NCBI GenBank assembly: GCA_015222555.1
Contig: JADFVM010000320.1
Span: forward strand, 1 to 46,076
Length of the DNA: 46,076 bases
Direction of reading: 5' to 3'
Source: Pseudomonadota bacterium
GTDB taxonomy: Bacteria > Desulfobacterota > JADFVX01
Shown piece after piece: positions 27,165-35,501 of the stretch. The notes beneath the pieces are model-generated. The model searched no databases and had not been told where the DNA came from. It worked only from the letters and a program-made list of their open reading frames with translations. Both the position numbers and the translations under genes were made by a program. The number at the start of each line of letters is the position of its first letter. Position 1 is the stretch's first letter.

Positions 27165-27998
27165 ATGACAGATAAAATAAAAGATACTGGAGAAGAGCCT
27201 TTAGTACAAAAGAAAGAAGAATTCCTGCAGATCTTTAAAAAAGGTGCTGAATTTACCCAGGAACTGCTGAAAGAAAATGAGCGCCTGAGATATAAGCTTG
27301 CGCAACTGGAAGAAAGCACCGGCTCCTTGCCTGGCGATTCATCAGGATCAGATGAAAAGCTTCGTCGAAAAATAGAGGATCTGCAAGCGGAGATCGAGAA
27401 TCTCACCGTGGCATTCAAGAAGGTTGAGTCTGAAAATACTGACTTTGCCAGTAGATATGTCGATATCGAGGAGGAGAATAATAACCTGGCTAATTTGTAC
27501 ATCGCCAGTTACCAGCTCCACTCGACGCTTGACTTTTCAGAAGTGCTCCAGATAATCATGGAGATTATAATCAACTTGATTGGCGCAGAAGTCTTTGCTG
27601 TCCTGCTTCTTGACGAAACATCACATTGTCTGTTGCCTGTTGCTACGGAGGGAATCACAGAGGAAGAAGTTCCTGAAATAAAGGTTGGTGATGGAGTGAT
27701 TGGAGGCGTACTAAAATCAAGTGAGAGCTATTTTACCCAGGACCTCAGCAGTAAGGGGGATGTCGACCCTCTTGATCCCCTGGTTTGCATTCCTTTAACG
27801 ATTAAGGACCAGGTTATCGGAGTGATTGTCATATACAAATTATTAATGCAGAAAGAAAAATTTCGTGACGTTGATTATGAACTTTTTACCCTCCTGGCAG
27901 GACATGCGGCCACGGCGATATTTGCAGCGAGATTGTACTCTGAATCAGAAAGAAAACTTTCAACTATACAAGGCTTTATTGGCCTGTTAACCAAGTAA
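27165..27998 (+). CDS. Coiled-coil GAF-domain protein
   Basis: This 277-residue soluble protein has a coiled coil at about 25-105 ('RRKIEDLQAEIENLTVAFKK') and a GAF domain at about 115-265 ('ILLDETSHCLLPVATEGI'-like segment, 'VGDGVIGGVLKSSESYFTQD', 'PLTIKDQVIGVIVIYK'). It has no kinase, cyclase or DNA-binding output domain, so it probably signals through dimerisation or contact with a partner. cheY follows after 22 bp. A role as a cytosolic input to the chemosensory pathway is inferred from position. Confidence 0.82.
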   Translation: MTDKIKDTGEEPLVQKKEEFLQIFKKGAEFTQELLKENERLRYKLAQLEESTGSLPGDSSGSDEKLRRKIEDLQAEIENLTVAFKKVESENTDFASRYVDIEEENNNLANLYIASYQLHSTLDFSEVLQIIMEIIINLIGAEVFAVLLLDETSHCLLPVATEGITEEEVPEIKVGDGVIGGVLKSSESYFTQDLSSKGDVDPLDPLVCIPLTIKDQVIGVIVIYKLLMQKEKFRDVDYELFTLLAGHAATAIFAARLYSESERKLSTIQGFIGLLTK

Positions 27999-28020
27999 GG
28001 TACCCTGAGGAAGCCAGATC

Positions 28021-28398
28021 ATGTCAAAATTTAAGGTTCTAGTCGTTGATGATTCTCCCACTATGAGGCAATTGATTGTCTTTGCTCTGAAGAGATTAAG
28101 AGACGTGAGCATTACTGAAGCGAATGATGGTGTTGATGGTTTAAAAAAGATTTCGGCTGACAAGTTTGACCTGGTACTTACTGACATTAACATGCCGGTC
28201 ATGGACGGTTTAAAGCTTGTAAGCTTAATTCGCAGTGACGCAACGCACAAAGACGTTCCTATTGTGGTCATAACGACTGAAGGTGGTCTGGAGGACAAAA
28301 ACAGGGCAATAGCGCTTGGAGCAAACTCATATATAACTAAGCCGATTCAGGCTAATCATGTTTTAACAGTTGTTAAGGACCTCTTAGCAATAACTTAA
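28021..28398 (+). CDS. cheY: CheY-type single-domain response regulator
   Basis: This 125-residue receiver has 'VLVVDDSPTMRQLIVFAL', phospho-acceptor in 'LVLTDINMPVMDGLKL', 'VITTEGG' and 'YITKPIQ'. It is the second single-domain CheY in the window and closely resembles the one at 15150, including the 'SPTMR' and 'LTDINMP' motifs. Two CheYs beside one CheA often mean one output protein and one phosphate sink. AGGAAG precedes the ATG. It closes the chemosensory block. Confidence 0.92.
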   Translation: MSKFKVLVVDDSPTMRQLIVFALKRLRDVSITEANDGVDGLKKISADKFDLVLTDINMPVMDGLKLVSLIRSDATHKDVPIVVITTEGGLEDKNRAIALGANSYITKPIQANHVLTVVKDLLAIT

Positions 28399-28436
28399 CC
28401 TTCATATAACACGCTTCTCAACACCATATCCTTTAC

Positions 28437-28454
28437 GAACTTTCAGTAAAGTTC
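28437..28454 (+). other. Hairpin in the cheY-trkA gap
   Basis: GAACTTT-cagt-AAAGTTC is a perfect 7-bp stem with a 4-nt loop. No solid T-run follows, so it is only a weak terminator candidate for the chemosensory block. Confidence 0.35.
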
Positions 28455-28513
28455 TGCCATTTATTTAATAATATTCTATCTCTAAATTTGCCATTGTTAA
28501 AGCAGGAGCATTA

Positions 28514-29878
28514 ATGCAGATAATTATTATAGGCGCTGGAGAAGTCGGTTACAGCATTGCTGAAATCCTTTCCAGAGAGAATAAGGATGTTGTTGTCATC
28601 GACGCAGATGCGGCCAGACTAAAGAGAGTAAGTGATGGTCTTGATATCAAGACCGTTTGCGGCAGTGGAAGTAACCCAAAAGTCCTCTCTATGGCCGGTT
28701 TGAATCAGGCTGATATGCTTATCGCTGTGACAGACAGTGATGAAGTGAATATGATTGCCTGCCTCATTGCAGGTTCACAGGCTAATATCCCGGTTAAGAT
28801 TGCCAGAATCAGGAACCCTGAATATGCAGAAAATACGACTATTCTGGACAAAAAACATCTGAATATTGATCTGGCCATTAGTCCGGAACGGGCAGCCGCT
28901 GACGTCATCCTTAACATTCTTGCCGTGCCTCACGCTTCTTCAGTTGCTGAGTTTTTTGAGGGGAAAGTTAAACTTTTCAGTTTGAAGGTTAATTCGGGGT
29001 GTCCTGTTATCGGAAAACTTTTAAAAGATCTGCCTTTTTTGCATCCCGGCAGTAATGTTTTGATCCCGGCCATTTGTCGGGAAGGGAAAATTATTATACC
29101 AAGGGGCAATGATCTTATTCTTGAAGGTGATGAGGTGTACACTATCACTGCATCGGAGAATGTTAGCAGAGTGATCAGCTTTTTCGGATTTGATGCTGAC
29201 AAGGGTAGAAGGGTCATGATTGCCGGCGGAGGAAGGATCGGTCATTATCTGGCAAAAAAACTTGAAAAACAGGGTATAAGCGTCAAGATCGTTGAACGGT
29301 GTGAGGCAAAATGTGAAGAGATTGCCGAGGATTTAAAAAAGACAGTTGTATTAAATGGTGATGTTTCTGAACAGGATTTGTTAACAGAGGAAAATATTTC
29401 CAATATGGATTATTTTATTGCTGTAACAAATGATGACGAAGTGAATATATTATCCTCTATCCTGGCAAAACAGATGGGTGCAAAAACTGTTATTACACTG
29501 GTGAATAAAGCAACATATATCCCCCTGACGTCACAGGTCGGCATTGATGTTGCCCTCAGTCCAAGGCTTTCCACGGTGAGCGGAATTCTTCAATATGCCA
29601 GAAGGGGGAAGATCTTATCTCTCACCTCCATCCATGAAGAAGATGCCGAGGCAATTGAGGTCATCGCCCTTGAAACATCAGACATTGTTAATAAACCCCT
29701 TAAAGATATCAAAGAGCCTAAAGGCGCTATCATAGGAGCTATTGAAAGGGAGGGGCGTGTAATTATTCCAAAAGGAGAAGATGTGGTGCTCCCGGGAGAC
29801 AGGGTGCTTATATTTACTCTCCGTGCATCTATTAAAGATGTCGAAAAATCGCTCATGGTAAAGATGGAGTTCTTTTAG
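28514..29878 (+). CDS. trkA: Trk potassium uptake regulatory protein TrkA
   Basis: This 454-residue cytoplasmic protein has two RCK/TrkA-N domains, each with a Rossmann NAD site ('IIIGAGEVGYSIAEIL' at 2-17 and 'VMIAGGGRIGHYLAKKL' at about 235), and each followed by a TrkA-C domain. It gates the TrkH channel in response to nucleotides. 'TDSDEVNMIACLIAG' and 'TNDDEVNILSSILAK' are matching halves of the duplication. AGGAG precedes the ATG. The stop overlaps the trkH GTG start by 1 bp (TAGTG), so the two are coupled. Confidence 0.95.
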   Translation: MQIIIIGAGEVGYSIAEILSRENKDVVVIDADAARLKRVSDGLDIKTVCGSGSNPKVLSMAGLNQADMLIAVTDSDEVNMIACLIAGSQANIPVKIARIRNPEYAENTTILDKKHLNIDLAISPERAAADVILNILAVPHASSVAEFFEGKVKLFSLKVNSGCPVIGKLLKDLPFLHPGSNVLIPAICREGKIIIPRGNDLILEGDEVYTITASENVSRVISFFGFDADKGRRVMIAGGGRIGHYLAKKLEKQGISVKIVERCEAKCEEIAEDLKKTVVLNGDVSEQDLLTEENISNMDYFIAVTNDDEVNILSSILAKQMGAKTVITLVNKATYIPLTSQVGIDVALSPRLSTVSGILQYARRGKILSLTSIHEEDAEAIEVIALETSDIVNKPLKDIKEPKGAIIGAIEREGRVIIPKGEDVVLPGDRVLIFTLRASIKDVEKSLMVKMEFF

Positions 29879-31323
29879 TGCAATTTCGTCTTTTGTTTCA
29901 CACCCTTAGTATTCTCACTATTTTCCTCGGTGTGAGTATGCTTTTACCCCTCTGTGTCGGCTTTATTTACGGCGAAAATGATGTGAAAGCCTTCTCAATC
30001 TCACTCTTGCTTTGCCTGTTATTCGGGGCCATCTTATACGTAATAACGAGAAATCCAAAAAAAGAAATTAGCCATAAAGAGGGCTTCGCAATTGTCACCC
30101 TGGGTTGGATCACTGTTGCTTTTTGGGGGGGCTTTCCTTACCTGTTATCCGGTTCCCTTCACAGCTTTACCGACGCATATTTTGAATCAGTTTCAGGTTT
30201 TACTACGACGGGGTCAACGGTTATTACTAATATAGAGAGCATGAGCCATGCCATCCTAATCTGGAGGAGTTTTACTCAATGGCTTGGCGGAATGGGAATT
30301 ATTCTTCTTTCTATTGCCATTTTACCACTGTTGGGTGTGGGCGGTATGCAGCTTTACAAGGCAGAGGTTCCCGGCCCGGTGAAAGATAAACTTAGGCCGA
30401 GAATCGGTGAGACAGCCAAGCTGCTCTGGAAGGTATATCTCTTGTTAACATTTATAGAATTCATTCTTCTTCGGGTGGGTGGAATGAGTTTTTATGATGC
30501 TATTTGTCACAGTTTTACAACAATGGCAACGGGGGGATTTTCTACAAAAAATATTAGTATCGAAGCTTTTCACAGCAATTATATAGAAGGCGTGGTTACT
30601 GTCTTTATGCTTCTTGCAGGTATTAATTTTGCGCTCCACTACCAGGCACTGGTAGGTAACATCAAGTCCATGATAAAAGATAATGAATTTAAATTTTATA
30701 TAGCGGCTATCGCTTTTGCCATAGTTATGATTTTTATCAATCTTCTCTCCGTGTCTGGCTATAGTATTGGAGATGCCTTTCGTTACAGTGCCTTTCAGGC
30801 TGTCTCAATAATGACTACAACGGGGTACTCATCTACGAACTTTGAGAACTGGTCAGGTTTCGGACAATGCTTTCTACTTGTATTGATGTTCATTGGTGGC
30901 TGCGCTGGATCCACTGCCGGTGGGATTAAGGTCCTCAGAGTCGTTATTCTTTTAAAGTTGGGCTACAGGGAGTTATACCGTCTAATTCATCCAAGGGCGG
31001 TTGCGCATATAAAATTTAACAATGCGAAAGTTCCTTCTGATGTTGTCGATTCAATTTGGGGATTCGTATTCCTTTACATGCTTTTCTTCGTTATAGCTGC
31101 AGCGATTATGAGTTTTCTGGGAATGGACTTAATCAGTGCAGTATCGTCTGTTGCTGCTTCAATCGGTAACATCGGGCCAGGACTTGGGACTGTAGGACCT
31201 TATGATAATTTCAGCGCTATACCTGTTATTGGTAAATGGGTACTGATTTTCTGCATGATACTGGGTCGGCTGGAAGTATATACGCTATTAATTCTCTTTA
31301 TTCCCGAGTTCTGGAGAAAATAA
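29878..31323 (+). CDS. trkH: Trk potassium channel-forming subunit TrkH
   Basis: This 481-residue inner-membrane protein has about ten hydrophobic segments and the four pore-loop filters of the Trk/Ktr/HKT superfamily: 'GFTTTGSTV', 'MATGGFST', 'MTTTGYSS' and 'GNIGPGLG'. It forms the K+ channel that TrkA controls. The start is GTG at 29878, overlapping the trkA stop. Length and motifs are normal for the family. The following 282 bp hold no gene. Confidence 0.95.
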   Translation: MQFRLLFHTLSILTIFLGVSMLLPLCVGFIYGENDVKAFSISLLLCLLFGAILYVITRNPKKEISHKEGFAIVTLGWITVAFWGGFPYLLSGSLHSFTDAYFESVSGFTTTGSTVITNIESMSHAILIWRSFTQWLGGMGIILLSIAILPLLGVGGMQLYKAEVPGPVKDKLRPRIGETAKLLWKVYLLLTFIEFILLRVGGMSFYDAICHSFTTMATGGFSTKNISIEAFHSNYIEGVVTVFMLLAGINFALHYQALVGNIKSMIKDNEFKFYIAAIAFAIVMIFINLLSVSGYSIGDAFRYSAFQAVSIMTTTGYSSTNFENWSGFGQCFLLVLMFIGGCAGSTAGGIKVLRVVILLKLGYRELYRLIHPRAVAHIKFNNAKVPSDVVDSIWGFVFLYMLFFVIAAAIMSFLGMDLISAVSSVAASIGNIGPGLGTVGPYDNFSAIPVIGKWVLIFCMILGRLEVYTLLILFIPEFWRK

Positions 31324-31564
31324 TTGACGTAATATGATTTTTTTAATAATGAGGATATTCGCCTCTGCCGTACAATTGCCCAGGCTGTCGGCAACGCAAT
31401 TAATTACAAAAGTTCACTATCAAACTGAAAAGGGTTTCTAACCATCACTTTTCTGCCCTCCCTCCCAGCATTTCTCCTAATTACGATCTATTCTTCGCAA
31501 ATTGATTTTGTAATAATTGCATGACATTAATAATGAACAACTATGCCGTGCTTTGATGTTAGGC

Positions 31565-31570
31565 TATAAT
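31565..31570 (+). promoter_or_regulatory. Probable -10 element for uvrC
   Basis: A consensus TATAAT lies 36 bp before the uvrC ATG at the end of the gene-free gap 31324-31605. No good -35 is found at 16-18 bp, so activity may depend on an activator or an extended -10. Confidence 0.4.
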
Positions 31571-31605
31571 AGGAATTAACAGCTTATATTAAGATAAAAA
31601 CCGAT

Positions 31606-33447
31606 ATGAAAAAACTAAAAACAGACATATTCCAGGAAAAGCTTAAAAAGCTTCCATCAACATCAGGTGTCTACCTGATGAAAGATGATAAAGATGGAAT
31701 TATCTACGTCGGTAAGGCTAAAAACATTAAAGCAAGGTTGTCGTCCTACCTGGGTGGAAAGGATAGTCGATATCAGGTCAAATTTCTGATGAGGAATGTC
31801 GCCGACATTGAAGTCATGGTGACGGATACGGAAAAAGAGGCCCTTATCCTGGAGGATATCCTCATAAAGAAACACAGGCCTCGCTACAATATTCATCTTA
31901 AAGACGATAAAACCTACCTTAGTCTCAGAGTCAATACAAAACATCCCTTCCCCCGTGTGGAAGTGGTCAGGAAAAGAGAAAAAGATTCTGCCCTTTATTT
32001 CGGACCCTATTCGTCAGCTCAGGCCTTGCGCGATACCTTGAGCCTATTGCAGCGTGTTTTTATGATCAGGACCTGCACGGAAAGCTACTTCTCCAACAGG
32101 GCAAGACCTTGCCTCAATTATCAGATTAAAAGATGTCTGGGCCCCTGTTGCGATCTTGTGTCGAAGGAAGAATACGGGGACGTGATGTCCGAGGTGATAC
32201 TCTTTCTGGAAGGCAAGAATAAGGAATTGATAAAGAGGTTCAAAAAGAGGATGAAGAAAACTTCTGACCAGATGAATTTTGAAGAGGCGGCGAGGTTTCG
32301 GGATTGCATCTTCAATATCGAAAAAACACTGGAAAAACAACATGTCTTCACCTCACAGGGTGTAGAGAGAGATGTTGTCGGATTTTACTTTCATGACCGC
32401 AAAGTTGCTATCTACTCACTTTTTATAAGGGGGGGCAAGGTGGGTGGTGGAAAGTCTTTTATCTTTGAAGACCGGGGCGTGCCTGAAAGTGAACTGCTGT
32501 CATCCTTTTTACGGCGTTACTACAGTAGCGGTCGATATATCGCAAAAGAGCTGCTCATTCCCCTTGAAATTGATGATTGGGAAGTCATTGAAGAATGGTT
32601 AAGTGACATGAAGGGGAAAAAGGTGCGCCTTTATAATCCAAAAATGGGTGAAAAACGGCGTTTAGTCGATCTTGCAATGAAGAACGCAAAAAGCAGTCTG
32701 ATGGCGGAACTGAAGGATGAAAGGTCCGATGAAGAGCTCTTGTCAAGAATCAAAGAGCAGTTTAATTTAAATCATCTTCCCACCAGGATAGAGTGTTTTG
32801 ACATCTCCAATATTCAGGGTGAACAGGCTGTTGGCTCTTTGGTGACTTTTGTCGCTGGAAAGGCTGACAAAAATCTCTATCGTCATTTTAAGATCAAAAC
32901 AGTACAAGGCCCCGATGATTTTTCCATGATGTATGAGGTGATCCATAGGAGATTAAAGAGAGGACTGGAAGCCGGAGATTTGCCAAACCTCATCTTGATT
33001 GATGGGGGTAAAGGACAGCTTTCCATGGCAAAAAAAGCACTCGAAGAAAATGGTTTGACGGATGCTGTAGACCTTCTTGCAATAGCCAAGGAAAAAGTGT
33101 TAAAGGTAAAGGGGATTGAGGAAAAAAAGGAAGAGAGAGTCTACATGCCGGGAAGGAAAAATCCGGTAAAGCTGAAGGACAAGGGTGAAATACTTTATTT
33201 ATTCCAGAGAATAAGAGACGAGGCGCATCGTTTCGCCATTACCTATCATCGAAAACTTAGAGGTAAGGCGGCATTGATTTCTCCTCTCGATGGCATTAAA
33301 GGTGTAGGACACTCGAAAAAGACGTCTTTGTTAAATCACTTTGGCAGCCTTAAGAAGGTGAGATCGGCGTCTATAGAGGAATTGCAAGAGGTTCCCGGTA
33401 TTTCAGAGAAGCTTGCAGTTGAAATCAACAGAGGGCTGAGAGCTTGA
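31606..33447 (+). CDS. uvrC: Excinuclease ABC subunit C
   Basis: This 613-residue nuclease makes both cuts in nucleotide excision repair with UvrA and UvrB. The N-terminal GIY-YIG domain has 'GVYLMKDDKDGIIYVGKAKN' (about 20-40). A cysteine set C172-C180-type ('CLNYQIKRCLGPCCDLV') follows, then the UvrB-binding UVR motif ('MNFEEAARFRDCIFNIE'). The RNase H-like domain has 'ECFDISNIQGEQAVGS' and 'LILIDGGKGQLSMA'. The C-terminus has paired helix-hairpin-helix motifs ('GIKGVGHSKKTSLLNHFGS', 'EVPGISEKLAVEI'). It appears full-length and intact. Confidence 0.96.
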   Translation: MKKLKTDIFQEKLKKLPSTSGVYLMKDDKDGIIYVGKAKNIKARLSSYLGGKDSRYQVKFLMRNVADIEVMVTDTEKEALILEDILIKKHRPRYNIHLKDDKTYLSLRVNTKHPFPRVEVVRKREKDSALYFGPYSSAQALRDTLSLLQRVFMIRTCTESYFSNRARPCLNYQIKRCLGPCCDLVSKEEYGDVMSEVILFLEGKNKELIKRFKKRMKKTSDQMNFEEAARFRDCIFNIEKTLEKQHVFTSQGVERDVVGFYFHDRKVAIYSLFIRGGKVGGGKSFIFEDRGVPESELLSSFLRRYYSSGRYIAKELLIPLEIDDWEVIEEWLSDMKGKKVRLYNPKMGEKRRLVDLAMKNAKSSLMAELKDERSDEELLSRIKEQFNLNHLPTRIECFDISNIQGEQAVGSLVTFVAGKADKNLYRHFKIKTVQGPDDFSMMYEVIHRRLKRGLEAGDLPNLILIDGGKGQLSMAKKALEENGLTDAVDLLAIAKEKVLKVKGIEEKKEERVYMPGRKNPVKLKDKGEILYLFQRIRDEAHRFAITYHRKLRGKAALISPLDGIKGVGHSKKTSLLNHFGSLKKVRSASIEELQEVPGISEKLAVEINRGLRA

Positions 33448-33591
33448 CAAGAAACATTTTAAGGGTGTGACTAAGCTAAGGGCGGTTTTATCATGAAATA
33501 TGAGTTTGTAGAAGCACTGGATATGGCTTTTAATGCCGCGCTGTCAGCCGGTATATTATGCCGCAGGATCAGGTCATGCGTATCCCGGTCG

Positions 33592-33705
33592 AGTCCTTCC
33601 ACCCGTTTCGGAGAAGTCCTTCCATCTATTCCGATAAATCTCTTCCAGTAATTCCGATTTAGTTCTTCCACCATTCCGTTCTAAACCTTCCATTTATTTG
33701 GGCGT
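33592..33705 (+). repeat. Degenerate 23-bp tandem repeat, about five copies
   Basis: Units start at 33592, 33615, 33638, 33661 and 33684. Each begins near A(G/T)TCCTTCCA and has a TTCCG about 8 bp later. The first four are exactly 23 bp and the last is shortened. The period is not a multiple of three, and stops occur in each frame, so it is probably non-coding. Confidence 0.7.
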
Positions 33706-33709
33706 TTAA

Positions 33710-33883
33710 ATGCCTCATGTCTTTACCTATACGGCTGTGAACCAGACGGCAGAATATGAGCCACCAATGTTGAGCAACTATAGCAGCACGGCAACGGTTT
33801 ACAGCTTTTTTAAGGAGCATCATGACATACCTTATCTACGCTGGGAAGATAGGGTTAATTTGACGCTTACAAAAAAAGGATGA
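33710..33883 (+). CDS. Hypothetical small protein, 57 aa
   Basis: ATG 33710 to TGA 33883 encodes 57 residues, 'MPHVFTYTAVNQTAEYEPPM' through 'HHDIPYLRWEDRVNLTL'. The composition looks protein-like, but no Shine-Dalgarno precedes the ATG. It lies right after the tandem repeat in otherwise gene-free DNA. I recognise no family. It could be a true small gene or the remains of a longer one. Confidence 0.25.
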   Translation: MPHVFTYTAVNQTAEYEPPMLSNYSSTATVYSFFKEHHDIPYLRWEDRVNLTLTKKG

Positions 33884-33932
33884 ATAGTTTTGAATTTCCC
33901 TGAAAAAGGTGTTCATCAAGGGGATAAAATTA

Positions 33933-33961
33933 TAGACTTATTTCACCTATTGCGGTATATT
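33933..33961 (+). promoter_or_regulatory. Promoter of tRNA-Pro
   Basis: TAGACT (33933-33938), a 17-bp spacer and TATATT (33956-33961) lie 11 bp before the mature tRNA 5' end. The 15-bp sequence containing the -10 (33953-33967) is repeated at 33549-33563. Confidence 0.5.
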
Positions 33962-33972
33962 ATGCCGATTGT

Positions 33973-34049
33973 CGGGGCGTAGCGCAGCCTGGTAGCGCAC
34001 CTGAATGGGGTTCAGGTGGTCGGAAGTTCAAATCTTCTCGCCCCGACCA
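33973..34049 (+). tRNA. tRNA-Pro (GGG anticodon)
   Basis: The 77-nt sequence folds as a cloverleaf: acceptor CGGGGCG/CGCCCCG, D stem GCGC/GCGC, anticodon stem CCTGA/TCAGG with loop ATGGGGT (anticodon GGG, reading CCC), and T stem GGAAG/CTTCT with TTCAAAT loop. CCA is encoded. Confidence 0.95.
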
Positions 34050-34087
34050 TTTCATCCTTTCCAAATAACTTAAGCACCCTAAATCCC

Positions 34088-34828
34088 TTGAATATTCTTG
34101 TAACAAACGACGACGGTATTTTCTCAGAAGGGATAAAAGCCCTTGCTCAGTCATTAATGAGTATGGGAGATGTTTATGTCGTCGCGCCTGACAGGGAACG
34201 AAGCGCTGCCGGTCATTCTCTAACCCTTCACCATCCCCTTCGTGTCGAAGAAGTTTCTAAAAACCACTTTTCAGTTGATGGCACGCCCACGGATTGCGTT
34301 AATCTGGCAATGAACGGTATATTGCCATTTCGTCCGGATATCATCGTCTCCGGTATAAACAAGGGCGCCAATATGGGTGATGATATTACCTATTCGGGGA
34401 CAGTCTCTGCCGCGATGGAGGGGACACTCCTCGGGATTCCTTCTGTTGCTTTCTCTCTGGATACAAGGAAAGATTTTGACTTTTCTGTGGCGTCAAACTT
34501 TTCCCTTAAGGTTGTTAAAAAGGTCCTTGAAATAGGAATGCCCAAGGACACCTTACTCAATGTTAATGTACCCCATTTAAGCGAAAATGAAATTAAAGGC
34601 TGTAAAATTACACGGCAGGGTAAGCGGGTTTATGGTGATGCCATTGTTGAAAAGGTTGATCCCCGTGGAAGGAAGTACTTCTGGATAGGTGGGGATGATC
34701 TGGGCTTTGAACATGTTGAAGATTCCGACTTTCAGGCCCTTGCGGAAGGATATATTTCCATCACCCCCCTTCATCTTGATCTGACCAATTACAGCTCCAT
34801 GGATGAGCTGGGCACGTGGAGGTTTTGA
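34088..34828 (+). CDS. surE: 5'-nucleotidase SurE
   Basis: This 246-residue, metal-dependent survival protein removes phosphate from nucleoside monophosphates. 'NILVTNDDGIFSEGIKAL' gives the metal-binding DD pair at residues 8-9, 'VVAPDRERSAAGHSLTL' and 'VSGINKGANMGDDITYSGTV' are the other family motifs. The start is taken as TTG 34088, where family homology begins; an earlier ATG lies inside the tRNA and is not credible. The Shine-Dalgarno is weak. It opens the surE-pcm-yqaA-nlpD run known from many proteobacteria. Confidence 0.93.
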   Translation: MNILVTNDDGIFSEGIKALAQSLMSMGDVYVVAPDRERSAAGHSLTLHHPLRVEEVSKNHFSVDGTPTDCVNLAMNGILPFRPDIIVSGINKGANMGDDITYSGTVSAAMEGTLLGIPSVAFSLDTRKDFDFSVASNFSLKVVKKVLEIGMPKDTLLNVNVPHLSENEIKGCKITRQGKRVYGDAIVEKVDPRGRKYFWIGGDDLGFEHVEDSDFQALAEGYISITPLHLDLTNYSSMDELGTWRF

Positions 34829-34832
34829 TTTC

Positions 34833-35501
34833 GTGATAGACCACAGGAGAGCTTCCAGGCGGATGGTTGAAGACTATGTCATCTCCAATGGCGTAAAGGA
34901 TGAAAGGGTCATTGACGCCATGGTTGAGGTGCCGCGTCATCTCTTTGTGGAAGAGGCCCTTGCAGGACAGGCCTATGGTGATTCTGCCCTTCCCATCGGT
35001 GATGGCCAGAGCATCTCCAGGCCCTTTGTCGTTGCACGGATGTCGGAAGCGCTGTGTCTTCAGGGGGATGAAAGGGTCCTGGAAGTAGGTGGAGGCTCTG
35101 CTTACCAGTCGGCAATCCTTTCGAGGCTGGCAGGAGAGATCTTCAGCATAGAGCGCTTGCAGTCGCTGGCAACAAAGGCCAGGCGGATATTGTTGACCTT
35201 AAAGTGTCAAAACGTCCTCTTTAAAGTGAGTGACGGCACGCTCGGCTGGAAGGACAAGGCCCCCTTTGATGCCATCCTTGTGGCCGCCTCGTCGCCCGCG
35301 GTGCCTCAGGAGCTATTAAGCCAGTTGAAGGATGGCGGTCGCCTGGTCATTCCCATCGGCAAGGGCGGCAAGAACGATGTTCAACACCTGATGCGATATG
35401 TGAAGATGGGTGACAGCTTTAAAAAGGAATACCTAGATGACTGCTCCTTTGTCCCTCTCATTGGTGAACAGGGATGGAAGGAAGGCGAGATCAATGCTTA
35501 G
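34833..35501 (+). CDS. pcm: Protein-L-isoaspartate O-methyltransferase
   Basis: This 222-residue enzyme methylates isoaspartyl residues to start their repair. 'HRRASRRMVEDYVISNGVKD' and 'RVIDAMVEVPRHLFV' form the N-terminus, 'GQSISRPFVVARMSEAL' contains the family signature, and 'VLEVGGGSAYQSAILSRL' is the SAM-binding loop. I prefer GTG 34833, which begins 5 bp after surE and has GGAGG (34818-34822) upstream. The in-frame ATG 34803 would overlap surE by 26 bp and would put the Shine-Dalgarno inside the gene. Confidence 0.93.
   Translation: MIDHRRASRRMVEDYVISNGVKDERVIDAMVEVPRHLFVEEALAGQAYGDSALPIGDGQSISRPFVVARMSEALCLQGDERVLEVGGGSAYQSAILSRLAGEIFSIERLQSLATKARRILLTLKCQNVLFKVSDGTLGWKDKAPFDAILVAASSPAVPQELLSQLKDGGRLVIPIGKGGKNDVQHLMRYVKMGDSFKKEYLDDCSFVPLIGEQGWKEGEINA

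Noticed and set aside
33444..33449. TTGACA at the end of uvrC as a promoter for the following gap
   Set aside because: No acceptable -10 lies 16-18 bp downstream, and no clear gene follows.
33592..33705. Possible CRISPR array
   Set aside because: The 23-bp units are contiguous and degenerate, with no spacers between them, and no cas genes are in the window.
34016..34087. ATG-initiated extension of surE
   Set aside because: It begins within the tRNA-Pro gene, and SurE family homology starts at the TTG at 34088.
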